Positions 42,866 through 52,221 are shown, counted from the stretch's first letter. The stretch: DNA of 64,000 bases from an uncultured Flavobacteriaceae bacterium (GCA_947500575.1 CANMSI010000002.1:744001-808000), one strand, 5' to 3'. The notes: generated from the sequence alone by a model not told the origin. Numbers and translations: made by a program.

Positions 42866-43558
42866 ATGCGAAAAAACATCTTATTTATTGGCGGCACCCA
42901 TGGTATCGGAAATGCTATGGTAACTCAAATGTACGAGAGTCACAACATTTATATTGCTGCCAGAACCAATGAGGGTTTAGAGACAATAGATGCAACCTAT
43001 ATCCCTTTTGATGCTACTACGGATACCTTAGACACTTCTCTCCTACCCCCCGCCTTAGATGGCTTTGTATATTGTCCGGGAAGTATTAACCTCAAACCTT
43101 TTAAAATGCTATCTCTAGATATTTTTAAAGAAGATATGGAGCTTAATTTCTTTAGTATGGTGAAAGTTGTAAAAGAAGTAATGCCAAAAATGGCTGATGG
43201 CGCCAGCATGGTTTTTTTTAGTACGGTAGCTGTAGGTACAGGAATGCCTTATCATACAAGTGTTGCAGCGGCTAAGGGAGCCATTGAAGGTTTTGCAAAA
43301 TCACTCGCAGCAGAATACGCCCCAAAAATTAGAGTTAACGTCATTGCACCTTCTTTAACAGATACGCCATTAGCAAATAGGCTACTAAGCAATGACAAAA
43401 AGCGTGAGATGATGGCACAACGTCATCCACTTAAAAAAGTAGGTTCTCCAGAAGATGTGGCACATATAGGTACTTTTCTACTGAGTGATAATAGCAGTTG
43501 GATTACCGGTCAAGTCTTAGGAGTGGACGGTGGTACTTCTACCTTAAACCTCCATTAA
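42866..43558 (+). CDS. SDR family oxidoreductase
   Basis: A 230-residue short-chain dehydrogenase. The nucleotide-binding TGxxxGIG motif reads GGTHGIGNAM; the catalytic region has SMVFFSTVAV (Ser) and GMPYHTSVAAAKGAIEGF (Tyr..Lys as YHTSVAAAK, so the Tyr-xxx-Lys spacing is altered), and the end is WITGQVLGVDGGTSTL. YxxxK is not literal here, so reductase activity should be checked. It starts 9 bases after SRPBCC and its stop abuts the photolyase start. Confidence 0.87.
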   Translation: MRKNILFIGGTHGIGNAMVTQMYESHNIYIAARTNEGLETIDATYIPFDATTDTLDTSLLPPALDGFVYCPGSINLKPFKMLSLDIFKEDMELNFFSMVKVVKEVMPKMADGASMVFFSTVAVGTGMPYHTSVAAAKGAIEGFAKSLAAEYAPKIRVNVIAPSLTDTPLANRLLSNDKKREMMAQRHPLKKVGSPEDVAHIGTFLLSDNSSWITGQVLGVDGGTSTLNLH

Positions 43559-44872
43559 ATGAAATTAAAAGTATCCATTTTTTGGTTTCGAAGAGACTTA
43601 CGCCTCGAGGATAATGTGGGTCTTTTTAACGCACTACAAGGGAAACACCCCGTATTGCCGCTTTTCATTTTTGATACCGACATTCTAGACAAGCTCCCTG
43701 AAGATGATGCTAGAGTTAGTTTTATTTATGAAACATTACAAGAACTCAGAAAAACGCTTCAAGAAAAACATGGGAGTTCATTAGGCATATATCACGGTTC
43801 TCCTGAATCTATTTTTTCGGCTTTAGCATCCAAGTATGATCTCCAAGTGGTACACACCAATAGAGATTATGAGCCTTATGCGCTGGAAAGGGATAGTAAA
43901 ATGTTTCACTTTTTTGAATCGCAACAAATTCAATTTAAAACCTACAAGGATCAAGTAGTTTTTGAAAAAAACGAAATTGTGAAGGACGATGGCAAACCAT
44001 ATGTAGTCTACACTCCATTTATGAGACGTTGGAAAGCTGCGTTTAACCCAGCTAAACATACTGTCGCCCATGACGTTCATACTTACTTGAGCAATTTAAT
44101 TAAAGAAACCACGCTTCCAAATCTTAGCCTGGCCGATATTGGTTTTAAAAAATCGAACATCCAAGTTCCAGAAGCAATTGTAAGTACTTCATTAATTCAA
44201 AACTATGAAGCCACCCGCAATTTTCCCTCCATTGCCAATGGCACATCTAGATTGGGAGTGCATTTACGTTTTGGTACCGTATCGATTCGTGAGATGATCC
44301 GAAAAGCAATTGCCGAAGAAAATGAGGTATTTTGGAATGAGCTCATATGGCGCGAATTCTTTATGCAAATCCTTTGGCATTTTCCGCATACGGTACAGAA
44401 GGCATTTAAACCAAAGTACGATCGGATAGAATGGCGTAATAATGAAGATGATTTTGAGAAATGGAAAAAGGGAACAACCGGTTATGCGCTTGTTGATGCG
44501 GGTATGCGAGAGTTAAATGCAACGGGGCATATGCACAATAGAGTACGTATGTTGGTGGCCAGTTTTTTATGTAAGCATTTGCTTATTGACTGGCGTTGGG
44601 GAGAAGCTTACTTTGCCGAAAAACTGCTAGATTATGAATTAAGTAGCAATGTGGGCAATTGGCAGTGGGCAGCAGGAAGTGGTGTAGATGCGGCTCCGTA
44701 TTTTAGAATTTTTAATCCCATTACACAGGTAGATAAGTTTGATAAACAAAGGAAATATATTAACAAATGGGTTCCCGACTTGCAAGAACTTAACTACCCT
44801 ACTATGATGGTAGATCATAAAATGGCTCGTGAACGATGTCTAAGTGTTTACAAAGAAGCCCTGAATGGATAA
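43559..44872 (+). CDS. phr: Deoxyribodipyrimidine photolyase, class I CPD type
   Basis: A 437-residue photolyase with the antenna domain start SIFWFRRDLRLEDNVGL, FAD-binding helices ELIWREFFMQILWHFP, the TGYALVDAGMRELNATGHMHNRVRM block and SNVGNWQWAAGSGVDAAPYFRIFNP, all diagnostic of class I CPD photolyases. It splits cyclobutane pyrimidine dimers using blue light and reduced FAD. It closes the SRPBCC-SDR-photolyase operon; a full tryptophan WQW and HNR are present, unlike in the first operon's proteins. Confidence 0.95.
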   Translation: MKLKVSIFWFRRDLRLEDNVGLFNALQGKHPVLPLFIFDTDILDKLPEDDARVSFIYETLQELRKTLQEKHGSSLGIYHGSPESIFSALASKYDLQVVHTNRDYEPYALERDSKMFHFFESQQIQFKTYKDQVVFEKNEIVKDDGKPYVVYTPFMRRWKAAFNPAKHTVAHDVHTYLSNLIKETTLPNLSLADIGFKKSNIQVPEAIVSTSLIQNYEATRNFPSIANGTSRLGVHLRFGTVSIREMIRKAIAEENEVFWNELIWREFFMQILWHFPHTVQKAFKPKYDRIEWRNNEDDFEKWKKGTTGYALVDAGMRELNATGHMHNRVRMLVASFLCKHLLIDWRWGEAYFAEKLLDYELSSNVGNWQWAAGSGVDAAPYFRIFNPITQVDKFDKQRKYINKWVPDLQELNYPTMMVDHKMARERCLSVYKEALNG

Positions 44873-44874
44873 TT

Positions 44875-44901
44875 AACGTTTTCTTGATTTTTTGAACGTT
44901 T
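44875..44901. repeat. Direct repeat AACGTTT before the NTF2-like gene
   Basis: AACGTTT occurs at 44875-44881 and 44895-44901, 20 bases apart; AACGTT is itself a palindrome. AAAATTTG at 44902-44909 is a weak TANNTTTG match right after it. Confidence 0.35.
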
Positions 44902-44947
44902 AAAATTTGTAATTTTCTAGGACAAAGTAACACTTAAAAGAACACAA

Positions 44948-45316
44948 ATGAATACACAGCAAGTAGCACACAGATTGGTAGAAATGTGCCGTCAAGGGCA
45001 AAATTTAGAAGCCATTGACGAATTATACGGAGAACATATTTTAAGTCAAGAAATGCCCGGAATTCCCAACGCTTCTGTGCAAGAAATTGATAATGTTCGT
45101 AAAAAAAGCCAAGATTGGTTAGCCAGTGTTGAAGAATTTCATTCTAGTGAAGTATCAGAACCTGTAGTTGCAGGAGACCATTTTACCATTAAAATGGATT
45201 TTGATGTTACCTTTAAGGAAAGAGGACGTCAAAAAATGGAAGAAGTATGCGTTTTTAAAGTAAACGAAGGAAAAATTGTAAGCGAACAATTTTTTTATGA
45301 TCTTCCAGAGATGTAA
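44948..45316 (+). CDS. NTF2-like (SnoaL-type) protein
   Basis: A 122-residue cytosolic alpha+beta-barrel protein: QQVAHRLVEMCRQGQNLEAIDELYGEHILSQEMPG, then KKSQDWLASVEEF and DFDVTFKERGRQKMEEVCVFKVNEGKIVSEQFFYDL, a complete NTF2/SnoaL fold. Such proteins are often small-molecule binders or isomerases. It has its own upstream region after the photolyase operon and a strong terminator, so it is probably a single-gene unit, though its position next to light genes may be functional. Confidence 0.87.
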   Translation: MNTQQVAHRLVEMCRQGQNLEAIDELYGEHILSQEMPGIPNASVQEIDNVRKKSQDWLASVEEFHSSEVSEPVVAGDHFTIKMDFDVTFKERGRQKMEEVCVFKVNEGKIVSEQFFYDLPEM

Positions 45317-45336
45317 ATCACTCTTTTAAAAAAGCC

Positions 45337-45376
45337 AAAACCGTTAGCTTCCATAGAATAGTTAGCGGTTTTTCTG
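45337..45376 (+). terminator. Terminator after the NTF2-like gene
   Basis: A 12-base stem, AAAACCGTTAGC / GTTAGCGGTTTT (two G-T pairs), 12-base loop, followed by a T run. Confidence 0.75.
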
Positions 45377-45516
45377 TTTTCAATAGCCTACACACAGCCA
45401 AAAATCTTTTCAAAAAGTGTATCTTTATAAAGCGTTGATAGTAGAAGAAACTTGTGGTATCTATAAAGATTCCATGCTATCGCGTAAAAAAGAAAAATAA
45501 ATAAATCCAACCAAAA

Positions 45517-46947
45517 ATGAAAAAAGCAATACTCCTAGGAGCATTTGTTTTAAGTGTGTTGTCTGTATCTGCACAAAAAATAAATGCGAATAAAAAAGCC
45601 GCAATTGCCAGTGTAGAAAAGCACAAAGCTGCTTTAATTCAGTTAAGTGATTCTATTTGGTCTTTAGCAGAAGAGGCTTTTCAAGAAGATATCTCTTCCA
45701 AACTCTTAGCAGACTATGCTGAGAAAAATGGATTTAGTGTAGAACGTGGTGTAGCTGGCATGCCAACAGCATTTGTTGCTTCTTATGGTTCTGGAAAGCC
45801 GGTAATTAGTGTACTTGGTGAGTTTGATGCCTTACCTGGCATTTCACAGAAAGCGCAGCCTACCAAAGAACCATTGAATGAGGGAGCAGGTGGGCATGGA
45901 TGTGGTCATAATCTATTTGGAGCTGGTAGTTTAGGTGCTGCTATTGCTGCCAAAGAACTCATAGAACAAGGAAAATTAAAAGGGACGATTAAATTTTTTG
46001 GTACTCCATCTGAAGAAAAGTATTTTGGCAAAATATGGATGGTTCGTGACGGACTTTGGAATGATGTAGATGTGAATCTAAGTTGGCATCCAAGCGCTTC
46101 CACCAAAGCAGATGTTCAAAGTTCCTTAGCACTGGTAGATTTTAAAGTAGAGTTTTATGGGCAAGCTGCACACGCCTCCGCAGATCCCTGGAACGGTAGA
46201 AGTGCCTCTGATGCCTTAGAATTGTATACCACGGGGATCAATTATTACAGAGAACATGTAAAACCCACGGTTCGCATTCATTATCACATTCAAGATGGTG
46301 GGCAGGTAGTCAATGTTGTGCCAGATTATTCCAAGCTTTGGGTGCGCGTTCGTGATACAAAAAGAAGCGGTATGATGCCAGTGTACGAACAAGTGCAAAA
46401 AATGGCAGAAGGAGCAGCCATCATGGCGAATGTGGAATATAAAATCTCCTTGATTTCTGGAATTTATGAGGTATTGGTGAACCGATCTGGAGGAGAAATT
46501 ATGCAGAAAAATTTAGAACTCTTAGGTCCTATTACCTATACAGCGGAGGAAACAGCATTTGGAAAAAAAATACAAGAGGTCACAAAAAAAGAACAGCTAG
46601 GAATGGATAGTGCTATTCATCCCTTAGAAGCTACCAAGGAACATCCAGGAGGAGGATCTACAGATGTGGGCGATGTAAGTTGGAATGTTGCAAATATAAA
46701 CTTAGGAGTTACCACAGCCCCAAAAGACACGCCTTGGCATTCATGGGCAGTAGTAGCATGCGGTGGCATGAGTATTGGACATAAAGGAATGGCATACGCC
46801 GCCAAAGCAATGGGCATGACCATGGTGGATCTTTTTGAAAATCCTAAACTGGTAGCAAAAGTAAAAGCAGAATATCTAGAGCGTAAAGGGAATGAAGTCT
46901 ATGAGGCCATTGTTCCAGAAGGTCCGCCCCCTATTGGCAAGAACTAA
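45517..46947 (+). CDS. M20 family amidohydrolase (AbgB-like), exported
   Basis: A 476-residue metalloamidase with an N-terminal signal peptide (AILLGAFVLSVLSVSAQ). Metal ligands: GGHGCGHNLFG (His), SEEKYFG (Glu-Glu) and SWHPSAST (His); dimerisation-domain block FYGQAAHASADPWNGRSASDALEL. The pattern is closest to AbgB/peptidase M20D aminobenzoyl-glutamate hydrolases and relatives. The substrate is probably an N-acyl or aminobenzoyl-amino acid. It is monocistronic. Confidence 0.9.
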   Translation: MKKAILLGAFVLSVLSVSAQKINANKKAAIASVEKHKAALIQLSDSIWSLAEEAFQEDISSKLLADYAEKNGFSVERGVAGMPTAFVASYGSGKPVISVLGEFDALPGISQKAQPTKEPLNEGAGGHGCGHNLFGAGSLGAAIAAKELIEQGKLKGTIKFFGTPSEEKYFGKIWMVRDGLWNDVDVNLSWHPSASTKADVQSSLALVDFKVEFYGQAAHASADPWNGRSASDALELYTTGINYYREHVKPTVRIHYHIQDGGQVVNVVPDYSKLWVRVRDTKRSGMMPVYEQVQKMAEGAAIMANVEYKISLISGIYEVLVNRSGGEIMQKNLELLGPITYTAEETAFGKKIQEVTKKEQLGMDSAIHPLEATKEHPGGGSTDVGDVSWNVANINLGVTTAPKDTPWHSWAVVACGGMSIGHKGMAYAAKAMGMTMVDLFENPKLVAKVKAEYLERKGNEVYEAIVPEGPPPIGKN

Positions 46948-47079
46948 TAAAGAAAGCTGATGTTATATTTTGAGTAGATTCATGAAATATGATAGGATTG
47001 CGATCGTTCTACATTGAAATAGGGTTTTATTCCGAAGCACTATTAATAATATATTAGTCAAACTTTACTACCAAACGTA

Positions 47080-47670
47080 ATGAAACATACTTTAAAAATT
47101 ACCATTTTCCTAAGTCTTATACTATCCCTAAGTGCCTGCTTAGATTTTTCCAAATTCACAAAAGAAGAAAAACTCTCCTTAGATGATGACTTCAATATTG
47201 TAAAAGTCAACAGAGAATATAGCCTTGCGATACCAAAGTACATGAGTAAAGCAAATGATCTAAATGCTGAAGCTTCGCTGCAATACTCACATATTTTCAA
47301 AGAAGCCTATGTGGTAGTCATAGATGAGCCTAAAGAAGAACTAAAGGAAGTATTTTTAGAAATGGACGAATGGGATTCCGACAAAACAGTTGCAGCGAAT
47401 TATAGAGATATCCAAATGGGTTTCCTGAGCGAGGGAATTAATATTTCTAGTCAAATGCCTGCTAGAGCACTAACTATTAATGGAATGGACGCAGAAATAG
47501 TGGATTTAGAAGGACGTGTTGCCGATATAGACTATGATATTGCATATAAGCTAGCCTTTGTAGAAGGTGATGAAAAAGTCTATATGATTATGACTTGGAC
47601 CCTAGCTGATAAAAAAGAAGATTTTGATAATACTTATGAACAGATCATTACTTCCTTTGATCTTTTATAA
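47080..47670 (+). CDS. Lipoprotein, PsbP-like region
   Basis: A 196-residue lipoprotein (LSLILSLSACLDF). The segment YSLAIPKYMSKANDLNAEASLQY and the end VYMIMTWTLADKKEDFDNTYEQIITSF resemble the PsbP/DUF1795-like exported fold, though I hold this only loosely. Unknown function. A GNAT gene with a GTG start follows 21 bases later, so they may be co-transcribed. Confidence 0.65.
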   Translation: MKHTLKITIFLSLILSLSACLDFSKFTKEEKLSLDDDFNIVKVNREYSLAIPKYMSKANDLNAEASLQYSHIFKEAYVVVIDEPKEELKEVFLEMDEWDSDKTVAANYRDIQMGFLSEGINISSQMPARALTINGMDAEIVDLEGRVADIDYDIAYKLAFVEGDEKVYMIMTWTLADKKEDFDNTYEQIITSFDLL

Positions 47671-47691
47671 GGAAATAACAACCCCCTTTCA

Positions 47692-48120
47692 GTGGCTACC
47701 TCAGAAGTCTCTTTTACGATAAAGGAAATAACAGCTTCGGCTACTTTAGATTTAAGACAGCGCATTTTGTGGCCCAATAAACCATTGCACTATGTGCGGT
47801 TACCCCAAGATAATAAAGGAATCCATTTTGGACTCTATCGTGAAAAGCAATTGATAGCTGTGGGGTCTCTTTTTATAGAAGGTACTGAAGCTCAATTTCG
47901 AAAACTGGCCACGACTACGAATGAACAGGGAAAAGGATATGGTAGCTTGCTTCTATCCCATATCATGGATTACTGTAACGCTAAAGCCATAGAACGAATT
48001 TGGTGCAATGCCCGAGCAAATAAGCAAGATTTCTATCTAAAACGAGGCTTAAAGCCTACAAAAGAAAAATTTTCCAAAGACGGAATTGCATATCTAGTTA
48101 TGGAAAAAAGAACTACTTGA
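47692..48120 (+). CDS. GNAT family N-acetyltransferase
   Basis: A 142-residue acetyltransferase with the acetyl-CoA-binding loop in FRKLATTTNEQGKGYGSLLLSHIMDYC (motif A, QGKGYG) and a C-terminal FYLKRGLKPTKEKFSKDGIAYLVMEK, typical of small GNAT proteins. The start is GTG at 47692. The N-terminal block LDLRQRILWPNKPLHYVRLPQDNKGIH places it with the small soluble acetyltransferases near ElaA. Substrate unknown. Confidence 0.85.
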   Translation: MATSEVSFTIKEITASATLDLRQRILWPNKPLHYVRLPQDNKGIHFGLYREKQLIAVGSLFIEGTEAQFRKLATTTNEQGKGYGSLLLSHIMDYCNAKAIERIWCNARANKQDFYLKRGLKPTKEKFSKDGIAYLVMEKRTT

Positions 48121-48239
48121 ACAACATAATACAGCCTAGAAATAAAAGAACTCTTTGTACCTTTATAGCAGTGTATTTATGATTTAAACCTATTAGGTAT
48201 GCATGAATGCCTTAAATCATATCTAATTGTAATAAAAAC

Positions 48240-48713
48240 ATGATGCAAAAGACCTCATCTTTTAAAAACACCCTTGTTTGTTTCCTTTTTCTTTTAGCTT
48301 CCACGCTTCAAGCGCAATCTTTTGATTTTGTAGTAGATCACAGTTCTCTTGTGGTTACAGATGCAGATAAAAGTGCTGAATTTTATGCTACCATTCTAAA
48401 ATTGAAGGAGATTCCACACCCAGATTTAAGCCCCGGCTTTCGTTGGTTCCAAATCCATAAGAACACGCAGCTTCATTTAATTCAAAAAGATAGCATTGTA
48501 TTTAGTAAAGATAAATCCATACATCTTTGTTTGGCCACCTCCAATTTAGATACGGTCATTGCACATCTAAAAAAGAATGGAATTCCCTATTACGATTGGC
48601 CAGGAAATAAAAATACCATCTCCAACAGAACCGATGGGGTACAACAAATTTATATTCAAGACCCTGACGATTACTGGATTGAAATTAATACCGCAGCACA
48701 TCATCGCGACTAA
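48240..48713 (+). CDS. VOC family protein with signal peptide
   Basis: A 157-residue protein with a cleavable signal (FLFLLASTLQAQ) and then one VOC module pair: VDHSSLVVTDADKSAEFYATILKL and HLCLATSNLDTVIAHLKKNGIPYYDW ... DPDDYWIEIN. The final Glu in WIEIN is a typical metal ligand. A periplasmic glyoxalase-fold protein; substrate unknown. The next gene is a pirin, 12 bases downstream. Confidence 0.87.
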   Translation: MMQKTSSFKNTLVCFLFLLASTLQAQSFDFVVDHSSLVVTDADKSAEFYATILKLKEIPHPDLSPGFRWFQIHKNTQLHLIQKDSIVFSKDKSIHLCLATSNLDTVIAHLKKNGIPYYDWPGNKNTISNRTDGVQQIYIQDPDDYWIEINTAAHHRD

Positions 48714-48725
48714 ACTACATGCATT

Positions 48726-49721
48726 ATGAGTTCTATAAAGACTATTTTTCCGTTAGGTTTTCCATGGCAAACCCAAGACCCTTTCTTATTTTGTGTATAT
48801 CATTTAGACCATTATCCAGAAGGTAATGATGAGATGGGACCAGCCGTTTCATTGGAAGGACGCACTTTGGGAAACGATTTTACCATAAAAGATGGATGGC
48901 GCATGTATCATGGACATACCATTCCAGGTTTTCCGTCGCACCCGCATAGAGGTTTTGAAACGGTTACCATTGTAAATAAAGGTTTCTGTGATCATTCTGA
49001 TTCTTTGGGAGCGGCAGGGCGCTTTGGAGAAGGAGATGCGCAATGGATGACAGCTGGGAGAGGTGTGCAACATTCCGAAATGTTTCCCTTACTAAAAACA
49101 GCAGATAAAAATCCATTGGAACTGTTTCAGATCTGGCTTAACTTACCCAAAGCGAATAAATTTGTAGATCCCCACTTTTCGATGCTATGGAACGAAGATA
49201 TTCCCATGGTTGTATCTAATGAAAGTAAGGTAAAAGTGGTAGCTGGTTCTTACTTAGGAATGGAAGCACCCTCACCCGCGCCAAACTCGTGGGCAGCCGA
49301 TCCGGAAAACGAAGTTGCCATATGGAATATACATTTACAACCAAACGAGACATTTACCCTGCCTTCCTCTAAAAATAATATCAACCGTACGTTGTATTAT
49401 TATGAGGGAGCAACTAGTACTATAGAAGAACAAAGTCTAACTCCTAATCATGGTATTGAATTAGAGGCTTTAGAAGAAACTGTTATTACCAATGGAAATT
49501 CGGAGTCCCATTTTCTTCTATTACAAGGGAGGCCTATAGCAGAGCCAGTTGCCAAGTATGGACCATTTGTAATGAATACAGATGCCGAAATAGAACAAGC
49601 CATGCAAGAATATAGACTAACCCAGTTTGGGGGCTGGCCTTGGCCACAAACAGACCATGTACATTCTAAAGAAAAGGGACGTTTTGCAAAGTATCCTGAT
49701 GGTACCCTAGTAGAAAAATAA
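48726..49721 (+). CDS. Pirin family protein
   Basis: A 331-residue bicupin. The N-terminal cupin carries FPSHPHRGFETVTIV and GDAQWMTAGRGVQHSEM, which provide the His/His/His/Glu metal site of pirins; the C-terminal cupin is at residues ~190-290. Bacterial pirins are redox regulators or quercetin dioxygenase-like enzymes. The ~50-residue C-terminal extension (EYRLTQFGGWPWPQTDHVHSKEKGRFAKYPDG) is common in this branch. It is followed by a small membrane protein gene. Confidence 0.92.
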   Translation: MSSIKTIFPLGFPWQTQDPFLFCVYHLDHYPEGNDEMGPAVSLEGRTLGNDFTIKDGWRMYHGHTIPGFPSHPHRGFETVTIVNKGFCDHSDSLGAAGRFGEGDAQWMTAGRGVQHSEMFPLLKTADKNPLELFQIWLNLPKANKFVDPHFSMLWNEDIPMVVSNESKVKVVAGSYLGMEAPSPAPNSWAADPENEVAIWNIHLQPNETFTLPSSKNNINRTLYYYEGATSTIEEQSLTPNHGIELEALEETVITNGNSESHFLLLQGRPIAEPVAKYGPFVMNTDAEIEQAMQEYRLTQFGGWPWPQTDHVHSKEKGRFAKYPDGTLVEK

Positions 49722-49731
49722 GAACTCCCAA

Positions 49732-50151
49732 ATGACACTAACATCCCTCCAATTATTGATAGATTTTGGACTTGTAGTACTTATTTGGATGGTACAATTG
49801 TTAATTTATCCAAGTTTTCCATTTTATAATGAAAAAGATCTTATTAAATGGCACAAACAGTATACGGTGCGTATTGGAGCTATCGTAGCCCCCTTGATGA
49901 TGAGTCAGCTCTTTATTGCAATTTGGCAGGTATTCCAAACTCCATCCTTTTACCGTATAGGCATCTTAATATTAGTGTTCAGTGTATGGATATTTACTTT
50001 TGCTCAATTTGTTCCCTTGCACAACAAAATCTCCAAAGGCACTATTACAGATGGAATGCTCCAAAAGCTTGTATTCCGAAATTGGTTGAGAACCTTTCTA
50101 TGGAGTTTTATTTTTGTTTGGGGACTTGTAGAATTTCATATTTCACAATAA
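49732..50151 (+). CDS. Four-helix membrane protein of unknown function
   Basis: A 139-residue protein with four hydrophobic helices (LLIDFGLVVLIWMVQLLIYP, VAPLMMSQLFIAIWQVF, IGILILVFSVWIFTFAQFVP, TFLWSFIFVWGLVEF) and an HKQYTVRIG segment between the first two. It resembles small DUF1772-like four-helix proteins, but I am not sure of the family. It starts 10 bases after the pirin stop and is probably co-transcribed. Confidence 0.65.
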   Translation: MTLTSLQLLIDFGLVVLIWMVQLLIYPSFPFYNEKDLIKWHKQYTVRIGAIVAPLMMSQLFIAIWQVFQTPSFYRIGILILVFSVWIFTFAQFVPLHNKISKGTITDGMLQKLVFRNWLRTFLWSFIFVWGLVEFHISQ

Positions 50152-50160
50152 AAAAATCTA

Positions 50161-51468
50161 CTACATACGTATAATCTTAGCACCAATGGCTCTTAAACGT
50201 TCATCAATATTCTCATAACCACGATCTATCTGCTCTATATTATGAATAGTAGAAGTTCCTTTAGCCGAAAGTGCAGCAATTAATAAGGAAACACCAGCTC
50301 TAATATCTGGAGAAACCATGGTTGTTGCTTTCAAGGTAGACTTAAAATTATGCCCCATAACCGTAGCTCTATGCGGATCGCATAAAATAATTTTGGCTCC
50401 CATGTCTATCAACTTATCAACAAAAAACAAACGGCTTTCAAACATCTTTTGATGTATGAGCACCTCTCCCTTAGCTTGTGTAGATACTACGAGAATAATA
50501 CTCAATAAATCTGGAGTTAATCCAGGCCATGGAGCATCTGCGATCGTTAGAATGGAACCATCTATATAGTTTTGAATCTCGTAACCATCTTTATGCGCTG
50601 GAATGTAAATATCATCACCTTTGCGCTCTATGGTTATTCCTAACTTTCTAAAAACGGAAGGAATCTGACCCAAATCGTCCCAACTTACATTTTTAATGGT
50701 TAGCTCACTTTTAGTCATTGCTGCAAGACCAATCCAGCTTCCTATTTCTATCATATCTGGAAGCATTCGGTGTTCTGTTCCACCTAACGAATCAACACCA
50801 TCTATCACCAATAAATTAGAACCAATACCGCTAATTTTAGCACCCATTCTATTAAGCATATTACAAAGTTGCTGCAAATAAGGTTCGCAAGCGGCATTGT
50901 AAATTGTAGTAGTTCCTTCTGCTAAAACGGCAGCCATTACAATATTGGCAGTACCTGTTACAGAGGCTTCATCTAAAAGCATATAGGTGCCTTTCAATTT
51001 TTTTGCCTCTACTCCATAAAAGTGTTCTTCTCTATTATATCTAAACTTGGCACCTAGATTAATAAAGCCTTCAAAATGCGTATCTAGTCTACGACGTCCA
51101 ATTTTATCACCCCCTGGCTTTGGAATATATCCTTTGCCAAAACGAGCTAATAAAGGACCTACGAGCATAATAGAACCTCTAAGACCTCTTCCATCTTGTT
51201 TGAATTGATCTGACTGTAAATAATCTAGATTAACATCGTCGGATTTAAAGGTATATGAACCTTTTCCTTTTTTCTGAATTTTAACCCCTAAATCTTCCAA
51301 CAAAGAGATGAGCTTATTTACATCAACAATATCAGGAATATTGTTAATGGTAACTTCCTCAGGAGTTAAAAGTACAGCGCAAAGGATTTGTAATGCTTCA
51401 TTTTTGGCACCTTGTGGCGTAATCTCACCTTGCAGTTGGTGGCCACCTTCAATTTTAAATGTTCCCAT
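50161..51468 (-). CDS. murA: UDP-N-acetylglucosamine 1-carboxyvinyltransferase
   Basis: A 435-residue enzyme that transfers enolpyruvate from PEP to UDP-GlcNAc, the first step of peptidoglycan synthesis. Lys22 (QGAKNEAL) is conserved. In the mobile active-site loop, PGGDKIGRRRLDTH, Asp121 stands in the position of the usual Cys115 of E. coli MurA, which fosfomycin alkylates. It heads no obvious operon but ends 15 bases from DUF4290 on the same strand, a pairing common in Bacteroidota. Confidence 0.95.
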   Translation of the reverse strand: MGTFKIEGGHQLQGEITPQGAKNEALQILCAVLLTPEEVTINNIPDIVDVNKLISLLEDLGVKIQKKGKGSYTFKSDDVNLDYLQSDQFKQDGRGLRGSIMLVGPLLARFGKGYIPKPGGDKIGRRRLDTHFEGFINLGAKFRYNREEHFYGVEAKKLKGTYMLLDEASVTGTANIVMAAVLAEGTTTIYNAACEPYLQQLCNMLNRMGAKISGIGSNLLVIDGVDSLGGTEHRMLPDMIEIGSWIGLAAMTKSELTIKNVSWDDLGQIPSVFRKLGITIERKGDDIYIPAHKDGYEIQNYIDGSILTIADAPWPGLTPDLLSIILVVSTQAKGEVLIHQKMFESRLFFVDKLIDMGAKIILCDPHRATVMGHNFKSTLKATTMVSPDIRAGVSLLIAALSAKGTSTIHNIEQIDRGYENIDERLRAIGAKIIRM

Positions 51469-51483
51469 TTAAGATAGAGAATG

Positions 51484-52140
51484 TTAGTATCGCTTTTTAC
51501 CGCGATTATTATTACTACGTTGGTTCTTTTTACCGTTGTTACGGTTGCTTGTTTTTACTACCCTATTTTTAAGGAACTGCCCGCTATCTGTAAGGCTTTC
51601 ACCGCCAGCAGCTAAATCAATTTTACCTTCACTTAATTCGAAAAGGTGTTTAAAAATGGCTGCGTCATCTACGGTATCCTTATTCCAATTGAGGTAACAC
51701 TTTTTCATATGATTTCCAATGGCGTATTCCAAGCCATCTCTCATATCTCCCTTTTCCCAACTAATGGCAACATCAATCATTCTTTTGATATTGTTCCCAT
51801 AAAAACGATACTTCGGGAAATTTTGAGGATATTCTAGAGGTTCTGGTCTTTGTTGCAAAACCTCTTTGCTTGTAATTGGGAAAGGCGACTCTACATCCAA
51901 TTTAAAATCGGACATAATAAATAACTGATCCCATAGTTTATGTTGAAAATCGGGTACATCTCTTAAATGCGGCTGCAAATTACCCATCACACTAATAATG
52001 GATTTTGCAATCTTATTTCGTTCTTCGGCATCCGCTATGGAAACTGCATGATCTACCATTTTTTGAAAATGACGACCATATTCTGGAATAATGAGCTTGG
52101 AGCGCTCAGTATTGTACTCTAAGATTTCAACTTTGTTCAA
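51484..52140 (-). CDS. DUF4290 domain protein
   Basis: A 218-residue cytosolic protein: MNKVEILEYNTERSKLIIPEYGRHFQKMVDHAVSI and NLQPHLRDVPDFQHKLWDQLFIMSDFKLD are the recognisable DUF4290 blocks. The C-terminal ~30 residues are low-complexity, rich in Asn, Lys and Arg (NRNNGKKNQRSNNNRGKK), which suggests RNA or DNA contact. Function unknown. It is next to murA on the same strand, a position conserved in the phylum. Confidence 0.87.
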   Translation of the reverse strand: MNKVEILEYNTERSKLIIPEYGRHFQKMVDHAVSIADAEERNKIAKSIISVMGNLQPHLRDVPDFQHKLWDQLFIMSDFKLDVESPFPITSKEVLQQRPEPLEYPQNFPKYRFYGNNIKRMIDVAISWEKGDMRDGLEYAIGNHMKKCYLNWNKDTVDDAAIFKHLFELSEGKIDLAAGGESLTDSGQFLKNRVVKTSNRNNGKKNQRSNNNRGKKRY

Positions 52141-52221
52141 ACTGTAAAAATTTTGCTTAAAAAACTAGGAAGTATACTAATATAAGGCGCAAAATAACAA
52201 AATTCTGCCATAACTCCTATT

